A DNA stretch of 64,000 nucleotides from contig RCSZ01000008.1 in the NCBI GenBank assembly GCA_014898425.1, forward strand, positions 62,001-126,000. The letters run 5' to 3'. The position numbers and the translations under genes were made by a program. This DNA is from Botryotinia globosa. Taxonomy: Eukaryota > Ascomycota > Leotiomycetes > Helotiales > Sclerotiniaceae. Shown here piece after piece: positions 11,900 to 24,170 of the stretch; the first letter of the stretch is position 1; every line of letters starts with the position of its first letter. The notes beneath the pieces are model-generated. The model did not search any database and was not told the DNA's origin. It saw nothing but the letters and a program-made list of their open reading frames with translations.

Positions 11900-14800
11900 A
11901 ATATCAAAAAAATCTTAAAATTAGTTGAAAGTTGTAATAAACAAGTCTGTTTATAAACTTTAAGGATTTTATAAAGACTATCCCATTTATTATCATTCTT
12001 TTTTATTAAACAATTAGTTTTTATATTCTTTATACTAACTTATACCTTATTATCTTCTTTATAAAAAAAAATATTGATTTAGATTTTATTAATACAATCT
12101 TTATATTTTTGAATCGATTAGATTATAAATGCTTTGAACTTAATTAAAATAAAATCAAATCTGTTTGTAATCTCATTGATTTTGAAAAACTCTTATCTTC
12201 TTTGATATAATAGATTTAATAAAACTAATATAAATAATTCAATTTCAAAATATAGATAATAATTATAATTAACAAAAAACAGGGATACACCAATAATTTC
12301 TGATATAATATTATTCAATACAAACTTTACAAATGAAAGTTAATTAAATTAATTATTTTGATAGAAATTTATAAAAATACAAAAGTATTATTTTATTATA
12401 GTATTAATCCTCTTCATTTAACTATTGAATTCGAAATAAAATAAGAAAAATCGTTTCAAAATAATTAATAAATGTTTGAATAAATACTTCCAAAATTCAA
12501 AAACAAATTAAGAGTTTTTATTAGATATAATATTATTAGAAATATTATATAAATAATATATCTTTTCAATAAATCAATCTATAAGCTTTTTTATAGATAA
12601 TCTTATTATTAATATAAAGTATTACATTTTAATCAAATAGTAGATAATTGTAATAATATATTAATATTTCTTTTTATAATATTTATTAATTGATAATAAT
12701 ATAATATAATCGATAGAAATATTTGATTAGAAATGAAATAGTATTAATAAAGATTCAAGGAATTTAGATATAACAAAATAAAAGGTTTTAATACAAAAAC
12801 AAAATTGATAAGCTTATACAAATATCTTAATCTTTCTAGATATATTAGATTATTAATATATATAAAAAATAAGATTGATAATTTTGATATAATTTGGATA
12901 TTCAATTAATCTAATTGAATATATATAGTATATAATCTATATATAAAATTTGGTAAAAGAGGGAATAAAAAAGCAATTGCAATAAAAGATCTTATTATTA
13001 ATTAATTTATAATTTTATAAAACTATCTAAAGATTTTTTTGAATATCTAATAGTTAATAGTAAATAAAAGGGTTTCGAAATATTATATATATGATTGTAA
13101 TTAATTTGGACAATTTGTATGCTTTGTTAATAAGATTATCAATCGATTTATTGATATTGAGGATAATTATATTTATTAAAATTATAATCAGATCTAAATC
13201 GCTATTCACTTATCGAATAATATTCTTAAATATAATAATATTGAATATCCATTTTGAGAGAATTATTTATAAACAATTCTTGATTCAATTATTATTAGAA
13301 TCAATATATACTAAACAGTTTTTAATTCTACAATTTAAAATATTGGGGTAAATAGTTTTATAATCAGATCGATATATAATATAAAAGTTGAATCCTAATA
13401 AAAATTCGGTTTATCTAATTTATCGTTGATTCAGTATTTTTATCAATATAAAGTATTCAAAGTTTTTATAATTAATAATAATTTCAAATAGTTTCTAAAT
13501 ATTATATAATTCCAGCTTTTATTTCTTTAATAATTTTATAATTATTAAAAATTCTTTATTATAAATCTTATAATTACATTCAGCAGTATTATATTTTGAT
13601 AAAAAATATATCATTAAATACAAATCTTCTTTATTATTATATTGTGAAAGGATATTATTTATAATTTAATTGAAAATATTAATCTCAACTATTATATAAT
13701 AATAATGATTAAATATAATAAAAACCAAAACAAAGAAAAAAGCATTTTTTAATATTATAAAAGTATTTTTTTATTCAAAATTCTAGTTTTATATTCTTTC
13801 CTTTTTTAAAAAGTAATTAAAGGGCTTTATAATCTTAGAAAAATTATAAATGAAATATTAATAAAAATTAATAAATCCAAGGAAATATTGAAAATCTTTG
13901 AATTTAATTAATAATTTCCAATTGAATATAATATCGATTTTTTTTAAATCTATTTCTATATCTTTTGAAGTAATAATTAAATTAAAATATTTAATTCTTT
14001 TTGTTTCGAATTCATATTTATTGATATTAATTTATAATTCAGTATCAATTAATTATTAAACAATCTTACAAATATATTCTTTATAATTTATAATATTTTC
14101 AGAATAAATCAAAATATTATTTAAATATATTATACAAATTCTATCTAAAAAATTGAAAAGAATATAATTGATATAATTCTAGAATAAAATTAATATATTA
14201 CAAAATCCAAAAAATATTATTAATAATTCGAATAAATTGAAATGAATAGTGAAAGCAATTTTCTATTTATAATCCTTTATAATTTATAACTTATTGAAAA
14301 TAATAATAATATTAAGCTTAATATAGATTTTAATATAATATAAAGTATTAAGGGTTTTTTTAATTAATAATAAAAGATATCAATTTTTGATAATAATATT
14401 ATTTAAATCTTAATAGTTTTAACAAATCCAAATATCTCCTCTTAGTTTAGTAACTAAAAGGAATAAAATAATCAATCAAAAATGAGATTCCCAAATAAAT
14501 CCTTTATTCAAATTATTATTAAATTATTTACAAACAATTTGAAGCTTAACTAAAAATATTAAATAGCTTTTATTATATAGTAATTCTTTATTTAATATAA
14601 CCTTAATCTTGTAATCCCACAAATATTATAATGAAAGTTTATTAATAAAAAAAGGTAAGAATCCTAAATATAAATTATAAAACTAAGAAAACAATTTATT
14701 TTGGATTTCTAATATAAAAAGGATAAATTGATTTATCTTTTTTATAAACTTATTAATATTATTATCTACTAAATCTTAATATAATTAAATAAAATCCTCA

Positions 14801-16900
14801 ATTATTATATAATATAGATTACAAACCCTATCTAATTCATTCTAGAATATTTTTATAATATAAATATTATTGTTTTTATAAAATTATATAAAACTATTAG
14901 TTATAAAGAATTTTATATCTTGTATTTCGGAATGGATATTTTATATAGTATTGAATAGTTTGCTTAAGGGATTTGATAGTAATAATAATAATAAGAATAA
15001 AGTATTCTAATTCCGTAATGATTTTTTATACTTTCTGAAATTAATAATAAATCGAATTAAAGCTAGTTTCAAAAATAAATAATTAAAAATCATTTTAATT
15101 TGGATATTCACTTTATTATTGATATAGTGAATGTAGTAAAGGTTTTTGTTTTTATTGTTTTTGAGATTAATAATATTGAGATTTTTTTGAATATTTAGAA
15201 TTTCGATAAATTTGAGAATTACTAATTAATCTCGAAGTAATAAGAATTTAACTTCAAAGTTTTTATTAATAGTATTTTTTATAAAAACTGATTTTGAAAT
15301 AAACTTTTATAAGAATAGTTTGAAATCGATTATAATTTTGCTATTTTTTAATAAAATTATTTTATAATTATTAGATATATTAGGAATAGTAATTGTTATA
15401 ATGTTAATAGAATAATAATATTTCGAGTAATATATAAATATAAATTTGAGCATTATTATTAATCAATTAATAATAAGATTATGATATTGAAATTAGGAGA
15501 GATCGAAAATCAGCAAATCTATAATTGATAGAATGATAATATAAAACAAATTGATCTTTCAATAATTATTGATTTATATATCTAGGAGTATATATTGAAA
15601 GAAAATATTGAAAGGTTTTCTATTAACTAGAAATAGATAATAGATGTAGGAGAAAGGTTGTATAAATATTTAGAGTTTGAAAACGATTTTTTTATTAATA
15701 AAGTTATAATCTGTAACTTTACTATTTATAAGATTAATAAGTAGAATAATTATATTAAATACAAAAAAGATTTTTATTGAGATTTTAAAAGATTTGTTAT
15801 TTATTATTTTAAAATATAAAGGATTTCTAAATATAATTGATCTTTTAATTTATAAAAATAAATTTCTTATAAAAAATTTCGATTTGTAATTATAAATCAA
15901 AATTAATCTTTTAATATATTGAATTAAGAAATAAAGTTTTTATTTTTTTTTGAATAAATAAATTCCTTAATATATTTTTTTAGGTTAAGCTTTTAAACAA
16001 AATTAAAAGGAATCAATAAGATATAATATAATAATATAATTAAAAAACAATTAATAAATAGAAAACAATTGATGAATGGGAATGAGTTTTGATATAAAAA
16101 ATTGATGACATTATGATAAGATTTAGAACTCTAATATTAATTGACTATAAGGAAATAATTAATATGAAAATTATATTTTATATTAGTATTAATATTATAT
16201 TTTGTATTATTAGCTTGTTTTTTATTACAATTATTTTTAATATAATCTGATTTCTTATAATAAAAGTAAAGGCTAAAATCAAAATATTATTTTCGAATAT
16301 AATGAGATAAAGGATATTAATTTTGTTAAATAGTATTTAGTTATATAAAATTATTAAATAATTTTGGTATAAAAAGGACTGTAATTAGAATTGATTTTTT
16401 ATTATAATATTTTAATTGATTACAACTGAAATTAATATTCTAGCTTTTTTGTTGATTATCAAAATAAATTTTTTTTTCTAAATCATTATAAATACTTTGC
16501 TACCAGATTATTTATATATTAATATCAATAGTAGAAAGTTTATTAAAACAATTAATTAAAGTATTAATTAACTTTTATAAAATCTTAAACTTAAAATTAA
16601 TAATTTATTATTCAACAGTTTTCCTATATTTAATAACAAATTACTTGAATTTGATAATGAAATTATTAAATAAAATCTTTTTTATTTTGTATTTATTATA
16701 ATTTATAAAAACCTTTTATAAAAAATTAAAAGTTTGATATTATTTATTCAATTTGTTTTAAATATTTATTACAATATGTTATTTAAGAAACCAAAAATCA
16801 AAATTATACAAATTATTTATAATTATATCAAAATATATTTGATTATTTGTATAAATCGAATCAAAGAATAAATTAATGAGAAATATAATCTATTGAAATT
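11900..16900 (-). pseudogene. RIP-inactivated gag-pol of the nested Gypsy element
   Basis: Read on the minus strand, the reverse-transcriptase block CIIYLNNILIYSEN occurs near 14100-14140, with YLNN at 14116-14127. As in the outer copy, both active-site aspartates are replaced by asparagine. A zinc-knuckle remnant lies at about 16230-16320, matching the outer copy at 6220-6310. RNase H and integrase correspond to about 13300-13760 and 12350-12950. Stops are frequent in all frames, so the copy cannot encode a functional polyprotein. Boundaries are approximate. Confidence 0.75.
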
Positions 16901-17588
16901 CTAATTCATTTTTGTAATTTGTGGTTAAATAATAATTAATTATATTATAAAATACTATATATTAATTCTAACACTTTATAATATTTTATTTATTATTATT
17001 AAACTTTTTAAGGGAAATAAAATATTTTTGATGAAATAAAGCTTTTGGATTATTATAAATAGTAATCTTTAATATTTTAATTGTATTTTGTAATTCAACA
17101 ATTTATAATTGAGCTTTATTAATTTGGGTATATATTATAATAATTTATTTTTGTAATAAAGTTATAATCATTTCAATTGAAATAAATATAATTTGAATAA
17201 CTATAAAATATATAATATTCAGATTGTAGAATAAATCTATAAATAAAGAAATATCAATTTCAATGGAATTGATGATATGATTTAAAAAAAGAAATTGTAG
17301 GAGCAGATTAAATATAGCTGTTTGATTGGTTATCTCTAGAGTGCTTTTATAGCTATAAAATATTCTTATAGAGTTCTTAATAATAGATTAATATAGATAT
17401 GTTTTAATGTAATCGAATAATTTTGCTAAAAAATAGCAAAATTATTTATAATGAGTTAATAGTGAATTCGATTAATATAATTGAATTATAACTTTAATAA
17501 AATCAGGGTGGTTGGGGTAATTGGAATATAATTTGAATAAATATTTTTAAAATAAAGTTATAATAACTTTTAAATAGATGGTACAAAT

Positions 17589-17738
17589 TATCAAGGTATA
17601 GATAAAGATTTATATTATATTATAAGGGTTCTAAGTGCTATAAAAGGTTGAGGCTTTATTATAGAAAATAGAGTACACTAAGAGTACACTAAGGGTTTGT
17701 GCCTGAGGCATGAAGGCAATGTAGTTGGCGCCGTGACA
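17589..17738 (-). repeat. 5' LTR of nested Gypsy element
   Basis: 150 bp; its plus-strand end ggcaatgtagttggcgccgt is nearly free of RIP changes, making it one of the best-preserved LTR ends in the window. Confidence 0.85.
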
Positions 17739-17952
17739 TAACTACTATCTTAAAAACAATTCGCTTTAATTTTATAATAGAAATTAGAGTATTCTAATAT
17801 TATTTCAAGGGATTTTGGATTATTATTTAATCAATTTAAATATAATAATAAACTAGCCTATTGAATCGATTCTCTATAACTTTGCTATTTTTTAGTAAAG
17901 TTAATTTATACTTTAACTTGCTTAGAACAAACAAGCCCTAAGGGAAGGGTAC

Positions 17953-18102
17953 TATTATAACGCCAATTACATTGCCTTTATATCTTAAATACAAACCCTT
18001 AGTATACCCTTAATATACCTTATTTCCTATAATAAAACTTCAACCTTTTATAGCACTTAGAACCCTTATGATACAATATAAGTCTTTACCCGTACCTTGA
18101 CA
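17953..18102 (+). repeat. 3' LTR of outer Gypsy element
   Basis: 150 bp, begins TATTATAACGCC (a RIP form of TGTCACGGCGCC) and ends ACCTTGACA. It is preceded by a polypurine tract and followed by the ATATA target duplication. Confidence 0.85.
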
Positions 18103-18145
18103 ATATAACTAGTCTCTAATCTCCCCCTTTTAATCTAATAATAAC

Positions 18146-18713
18146 TATTATATATATAGAATCGAAATACATATTAAAACCAATAAAATTTATAAACTTT
18201 ATTATTATATTATATATATAATCTAATTTAAAAAATACAATATTAAAGATTGAAATCCTAATAGCTTACTACTATATATATCCTAATAAAACTTCTTTCT
18301 TTTATTCTTTTTATTTCAAAAAAATTAATGATTATAGGGAATATTTATATATATGATTAATTATATGATTTATAATAATATAACTCTATATTATTTATTA
18401 TCTTTATTATTAATAATGATATATAATTATTACTAAATTCAGAATATCTAATTATTAAGCAAATATATTTTTTTAATTATCTCATTTTTTATTCAAAAAA
18501 TCTATTCTAAATTAAATAAACTTTAATAAAATTTCAAAATGATATCTATTTAATATAATCCCTAATATTTTATTATATATATAAAATCAAAATATATATC
18601 GAAACTAATAGAAAATATAAGTTTTATTGTTATATTACATATATAATTTGATTCAAAAAGTACAATATCAAGAATTGAAATCCTAATAGCTTACTATTAT
18701 ATATATCCTAACA
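18146..18713 (+). mobile_element. Miniature LTR element (TRIM-like), 568 bp
   Basis: Two direct repeats of equal length (143 bp), 18146-18288 and 18571-18713, begin TATTATATATATA and end TATATCCTAA(T/C)A. They share blocks such as TTGAAATCCTAATAGCTTAC. The outer flanks are ATAAC (18141-18145) and ATAAT (18714-18718), a 5-bp target duplication apart from one C/T change. The internal region is only about 282 bp with no coding capacity. This architecture matches terminal-repeat retrotransposons in miniature. A polypurine tract is not evident, so the plus orientation is assigned only from the LTR's TG..CA-like ends. A related solo copy lies at 1063-1209. Confidence 0.6.
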
Positions 18714-18718
18714 ATAAT

Positions 18719-19276
18719 AAAATTATTAATTCATTACAATTAATATTTATATATAAAATCTAGTCTTTTTTAACTTATATTTTCGAAATACAGGGCTTAG
18801 GATATACTATACATCTCCTATATTCATGTCAATATAATTCCTAATATATTATATATATTAATATCTTGATTCTATACAATATATATTTTATTTATTTAAA
18901 AATCATTTTTGTAATAATCTAGTTCTTTGATATAATGCTTATAATTTTATAAATCTCTTTTATAAATATTATACTAAACAAATAAGCTTTCTCTTTTCTA
19001 TTTTACCAAATTAATTGCAATTGAAACATACTTTTGATAATGGATTATAATATATCTAAATTTTCTTCGATTTATTCTTATAATCTTTTAGTTTATATAT
19101 CTGAATAAATTTAATATATCGAAAGATATATCAATTTTGATGCGATTTATAATTCTTATTCTCATTATTAATCTCAATAATTTTATTAAGATTATTTTAA
19201 AAAAATATTAAAGATTCGAATAATAAAAGAATTTTTAAAATAAAATATAGGAAATAGAGTGGCTGGTTGAATTTCG
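18719..19276. other. AT-rich sequence without recognisable feature
   Basis: No gene or paired repeat was recognised. A modest GC patch near 18786-18830 is non-coding. Confidence 0.4.
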
Positions 19277-19312
19277 CTTAGGTGTGTAGCGCGCGATGGC
19301 CTTAACTCTTAT
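19277..19312 (-). repeat. Terminal inverted repeat resembling the foldback MITE (right end)
   Basis: The plus-strand sequence runs ttcgcttaggtgtgtagc and ends ggccttaactct followed by TA. This parallels the right end of the 3892-4400 MITE (ttcgcttagtgtgcgataag to cctaaactct then TA). It is therefore the right terminus of a related element whose left end is missing or is the degraded candidate at 843. Confidence 0.45.
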
Positions 19313-19332
19313 AATGTATTCACTGAATCAAA

Positions 19333-19431
19333 TAGTCTGCCTCCACGGCAGTGGCCCCCGGAGGGCCAGCGGAGCGTTATTACGATAGAATTATTATACA
19401 TTGATTTCATAGAATTATCTCATATAGAAGG
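19333..19431 (+). repeat. GC-spotted tandem-repeat unit (outlying copy)
   Basis: It starts tagtctgcctccacggcag, has the core ggagggccagcggagcgtta, and ends in AT-rich sequence (ttgatttcatagaattatct). The same unit is arrayed at 20758-21432, about 1.3 kb away. Confidence 0.6.
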
Positions 19432-20757
19432 AAAAACACGAAAAAACCAAGGAAAGATTTTCTTGGAAAAACTCATTAATCTCTACTACATCCAAAGCAA
19501 AATATTACTTTCTACCCCCTTTCAAAATTATTGAGTTGATATTTATTTAGATTGGGGAGATATTATTATTAATATTTAAAAGGGGGATTTAGTATATTTA
19601 TATTAGAATTATTAATATTATATTATCAACAATAAATTTGTTATATTGAATATAATTAATAAAAAAGATTAAACTATAAATTCCTATAATAATCTAAGCT
19701 TTTTAATATTCGAGGGTTTTATAAAGGGGTTTCAATTACAAAGAAGAAGATTCCTAAACATAGAAAAATAAAAGATAAAAACTTTTCAAAAAACCATATT
19801 TTTTTCAAGAAATATTTTATAAAAAATATATTAATATATATAGCAATTAATATCCTTTTAATATATTTATAATTATTTTATATAAAAGAAAAGAAAATCA
19901 AGCTTTTTATTTTATAATCATATATTGATTTAAATATAAAATATTTTATTTTAATATAATATTATTAAAAAATATTAATTTTGTTATTATTTTATATAAT
20001 AAATAATATATTATTAATTATAATTAGAAAAATAATAATTTTTTAAATATAAAATATATATTACTAAAAACAACAATATCCTAATATTATTATATCTATT
20101 ATTTTATTTTATTTTATTAACTTTATAATACAATTTTATTTTTTATATTAAAAGAATAATATAATAAACTCTAATATAATTGTGTTCTTTATATTAATAA
20201 AATAATCAATAAATTAAAAGAGAATAGAAAATAATAGATTTAAAAGAAAATTATATATTATTAATATATATTAAAAAAAGATAAATATAAGACTTATAAG
20301 TAATAGATTAAAAAGTTATAATAAAATAATAACTCTTTGAAAAAAACTTGTGGATTTCAAAGAGTGAAAACAATTCTTTAAAGGGGATACAATATTATAA
20401 CTAATTATAGCTTTTATAATATTTTAAAAATAATTAAATAAAAAAAGAAGAATTATTATAATAAAATAAATAGTATAAAGTTTTCATAGATATAGCAAAA
20501 GAATATATAAACAAAAGGTTTTTAAATAAAACAGATATATATTATAAGCAATTCGAAGGATTTGAAAAGAATCGCTTAAAGGATTGCTTAAGGATTTAAT
20601 AGGAAAGTTTGAAAAGGAATAAATTTTTATTCTTTTTCCCATCTACTTTAATTAATTAGAACTATATATAGATATATCGCATAGTTTTAGCATAGCTATA
20701 TATAGATCGAATCGATTAAGAATTTACTATTACTATTATCTTTTATATAGAAATATC
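19432..20757. other. AT-rich segment separating two parts of a tandem array
   Basis: About 1.3 kb of almost pure AT with no open frame. It lies between two copies of the same tandem unit and may be an insertion, but I found no clear terminal repeats or target duplication. Short patches at 20363-20385 and 20570-20600 are slightly GC-richer. Confidence 0.4.
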
Positions 20758-21432
20758 AATAGTCTGCCGCCCCCTCCCCCACCCACCAACCCTGAACCCC
20801 CCGGAGGGCCAGCGGAGCGTTATTACGATCGAATTATTATAATTGATTTCATAGAATTATCTCCTATATAGAAATATCAATAATCTAAAGAACTAGTGAA
20901 ATATTATTACAATTGAATTATATATTAACTCTATAGAATTATCTTTTATATAAAAATATAAATAATCTGTCTCTACAACAATAACCTTTAGAGAGCTAAT
21001 AGAGTACTATTACGATCGAATTATTATACATTGATTTCATAGAATTATCTCCTATATAGAAATACAAATAGTCTAAAGAGCTAGCGAAATATCATTACAA
21101 TTGAATTATATATTAACTCTATAGAATTATCTTTTATAAATAAGCTACTATCGCGTTTTCTATTTAATAAATTCCGAGCTTCTAAAGAATTAATAAAATA
21201 TTATTATAGTTAAGATATCTTAATGCTATAGAAAGATGATGATTTATTTTTTCCTTTTTCATCTATTCACTTTGAAGTGTTTAAAGGATGAATAAAATAT
21301 TATTGTAATTAAGATATCTTAATTCTATAGATTTCCAAGATTATCTCTCATGATTCATGAATAGTTAGTCTGCCACCCACGCCTCCCCCGCCAGCGGAGC
21401 ATTATCCGCATAGAAATTCCACCCGATCAAAA
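20758..21432 (+). repeat. Degenerate tandem array with GC-rich cores
   Basis: Units begin TAGTCTGCC or its mutated form TAATCTAAAG near 20759, 20880, 20954, 21068 and 21369, with more degenerate copies near 21178 and 21270. The core ccagcggagcgttattacga is followed by a common AT-rich tail (gaattattat, ttgatttcatagaattatct). The first and last units keep GC-rich cores, while middle units show C-to-T/G-to-A decay (ctagcgaaatatcattacaa). The array marks the right boundary of the AT-rich block. Confidence 0.65.
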
Positions 21433-22969
21433 AGCATAGCTGCCGGCAAACCACAGGTACGATAACGTGTATCTAATAGTAGAGTACTTTTCGTCTCGTT
21501 TCGTCTCGTTTCGTTTCGTTTCGTTTCAAAACTTTCACCAGTATGTAATCAGAAATCTCATCCCATCTCATCCCATCCCATCCCATCCCATCCTCCATCC
21601 ATAAATAAAACCTTCCATATTAATAACACAGATCTTCCATTATCTTTCCCTACACCAGTAGATTTCAAAAAGATCTCACCTTGGCTAAAAGATTACTTTC
21701 CCGGGAAAAGGTAAAGAGAAAAAGCCCAAGAGAAAAGGGAACTCAGCCGCTCAGTTGCGTTTTTTTGCTTTGCCGATGAAGGTTTGAGAATAGGGCCGAA
21801 TGAGTTTTCTTTTGGGATCCAATTGCGTCCAGTGATTTTGTTTTGGAATTCTTTCTCTTCAGAGTTAGATGCGGATAAGTAAAAGATGAAATGGAGATGA
21901 AAATGAAATGCCGAGAGAGGTGGAGGGTTGATTGGAATTGAGATTGGGATTTACTCCAATAGTATGTTGGATGAATGAAGTAGATATCCTCTTTGGAGGT
22001 ATTCTCAAGAAGGATTGGTTTATATATATAGTATCTGTACAGATATGTAGATATATTTGTTTTATTGGAATACATTTAATCAGAATTCATCCAATGAACG
22101 TTACAAGTATAGTAGATGTTCGTGCAGCTACCCGTTAATGGCTATAGCTGATGATTGAGTATACTTTGTATATCTCGCCATCTAGCATCTATCTACATAT
22201 CTACATATCGTTCCCTCCTCTCCACGGCATATGGCATGAATGAACTACCTAGTAGGTAGGTATCAACTTTATTATTGTTCCGAGGAACGTACCATGGATG
22301 CATCATTGAGTTTCATCCAAGTTCGATGATCAAAACAAGCATCTGTCCTTGTCCTGCAGAACTTGGATTTCTTCAATGATCAATCTCTCTGAAAAGATCT
22401 TCCGCTCGGAAAACCTTCTCTTCTACCTTGATTTTCCTGTACTGTAAGTCTGTAACGCGTTACGAGATCCCTCGTTGGCTCATGATGCGCCCTCATCAGA
22501 TCGTACCGTAGTAGCTTCTCGGTCATATTCATATAGTGAGTGACATCCATGTACAAGAGATTACACTGGTGACTGGTGACTGTGCACATCATCCAAGGAC
22601 CACAGATGCGAAGAAAACATCCTCGGCTTCACATCATTATGGGGCAATGGGGAAAAATCCACACTTTTTTTTTTTGGTTTTGGTTTTTTTTGCCCCAGAT
22701 CCCGTTTTGCGTCGAAAATTTGAAGAATGTCATGTGTGTGGTGTGGGAAAGAGTGGGTTTGGGTTCTCCATAATGATGTATGTCCCTTTGTCTTTTTCTC
22801 CACCATTTGAAGGACGTTGTAACTTGTGATATGGGGCATTGGTGCGGCTATGGAGCGGCGTTATGTACTTGAGGTACGAGTGATAGAAAGTCCTGACTCT
22901 TGACGGGGATTTTTGGGAGGACCGCAGGAGAACGGGGTGGGAGGGTCTAGATTTGTCATGGATAGCGTT

Positions 22970-23066
22970 AGGTGCAGTGTAGTGTAGACTGTGTAGACTG
23001 TAGTGCAGTGTAGTGTAGACTGTGTAGTGCAGTGCAGTGCAGTGCAGTGCAGTGCAGTGCAGTAGT
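22970..23066 (+). repeat. Microsatellite tract (agtgtagact and agtgc units)
   Basis: Interleaved copies of gtgtagact lead into about nine tandem copies of the 5-mer agtgc at 23024-23064. Non-coding. Confidence 0.8.
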
Positions 23067-23354
23067 CAGTAGTCAAGGTTGCCGATAGCTTGGGGTTTGG
23101 GGAAAGCATTGAAATTTGAAAGACGAGGTGGGAATGGGGATGTGGGAAAAGTATTAGGGAGGTGGATGGGTTATGGATTATGGATTATGAATGGCTCACC
23201 AGGCTTGTTCATCAAAACACTGCAGAAGTTAGTTTGGGGGAAAAACAACTTTAAACAAGGGATATCAAGTCTGTTAATCATAGGTCACATCTGAATGAGC
23301 CTTTTTCAAGTACCGACATATGTGATGATTAAGATCGATGATGTACGAGAATCC

Positions 23355-23420
23355 AGTGTCGAGACAGTGAGACAGTGAGATGGTGAGACAGTGAGACAGT
23401 GAGGCAGCGAGACAATGAAC
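23355..23420 (+). repeat. Octamer repeat gagacagt
   Basis: About six imperfect tandem copies of gagacagt with point variants such as gagatggt and gaggcagc. Confidence 0.75.
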
Positions 23421-23984
23421 AGTGAAAAGTACAACAGTAAACAGTAAACAGTACAACATTGATTGATAAAAGGGATGGAATTGAAAAGCACCTCGAGAGT
23501 AAAGTAGCTACCTACGTAAGTGACCATGATTGATTCCGTATCATATTCTGTAGACACCTACACATCCATCGTATTGAATTCTCGGTCAAATATCCCTTTT
23601 CCATCTTTTTTCCCCCCTTCAAAATGGATGGACAATGTCTGGGGCAATATTAAGTACAAGGTAAGAATACTGATGATCTTATTGGATTCGGGGATAATCA
23701 CGGAAGAATTCGAAAAGTGCTATTTTCGGTACAGTCGTGGGTGGCACCGTGGCACTGATGGACGGATAGGATAAGAGAAACCTTGCTCAGTAAAAAGGGT
23801 CTTGGGTTTTGGTTGTTTCGGGTGAAGGAGAGGAGAGGAAAGGAAAGGATAGGGGAGGAGAGGAGAGGAGAGGATAGGATAGGATAGGATAGAGTAGAGA
23901 AGAGATGCTATCTATCTACTGGTACCACACTTGGAATGCAGAATTGCCGAGTTGATACCTATTACCGACTAGGTGTAGAATGTG

Positions 23985-24170
23985 TACATACTACATATTA
24001 TATACTATATACTATATACTACATATTATATACTACATATTATATATTACATACTATATGCTACATATTACATATTATATATTACATACTACATATTAAT
24101 ATTATATATTACATACTACATATTAATATTATATGCTACATACTAATACTACATACTATACACCATACCT
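23985..24170 (+). repeat. AT-rich tandem repeat (tactacatattata)
   Basis: Imperfect tandem units of tacatattatatac/tacatac extend over about 185 bp. An 80-residue Ile/Tyr-rich frame running through it is an artefact of the repeat. Confidence 0.75.

Larger units (their letters stand above)
11162..17738 (-). mobile_element. Second Ty3/Gypsy copy nested inside the first
   Basis: This 6,577-bp element lies on the minus strand. Its 5' LTR is 17589-17738 and its 3' LTR is 11162-11311, each 150 bp and of the same family as the outer element. Perfect target duplications TAACT stand at 11157-11161 and 17739-17743. Sequence internal to the 5' LTR (about 17270-17588, minus strand) aligns with 4945-5270 of the outer copy. 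Sequence internal to the 3' LTR (11312-11520) aligns with the minus strand of 17740-17952, confirming opposite orientation. A polypurine tract precedes the 3' LTR (tccctccttta on plus, 11314-11325). The copy is likewise destroyed by RIP. Confidence 0.9.
4795..18102 (+). mobile_element. Ty3/Gypsy LTR retrotransposon (outer copy), split by a nested copy
   Basis: The 5' LTR is 4795-4944 and the 3' LTR is 17953-18102, both 150 bp, with the pattern TGTCACGGCGCC to CTTGACA blurred by transitions. The element is flanked by perfect ATATA at 4790-4794 and 18103-18107. Its body runs 4945-11161, is interrupted by a second family member (11162-17738), and resumes at 17739-17952 with a polypurine tract (aagggaagggta, 17939-17950) before the 3' LTR. 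Without the insert and one TSD copy it is about 6.7 kb. The gene order is gag-like zinc knuckle, reverse transcriptase, RNase H, integrase, as in Ty3/Gypsy. Heavy RIP has placed stops throughout. Confidence 0.9.
840..21360. repeat. AT-rich RIP-mutated transposon block (isochore)
   Basis: Nearly the whole interval consists of A and T with stop codons in every frame, and contains no intact gene. Pairs of repeats inside it differ almost only by C/T and G/A transitions (for example the LTR pairs at 2236/3811 and 4795/17953), which is the signature of RIP. The structure is a stack of LTR elements and MITEs described separately. Short GC-rich islands survive at about 1241-1254, 17720-17738, 19340-19375 and 20763-20820. 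Edges with normal sequence are sharp at both ends. Confidence 0.85.

Noticed and set aside
13091..13351. An 86-codon open frame on plus within the AT-rich block
   Set aside because: It lies antisense to the RNase H/integrase part of the minus-strand nested Gypsy element, is Ile/Leu-rich from AT bias and has no domain.
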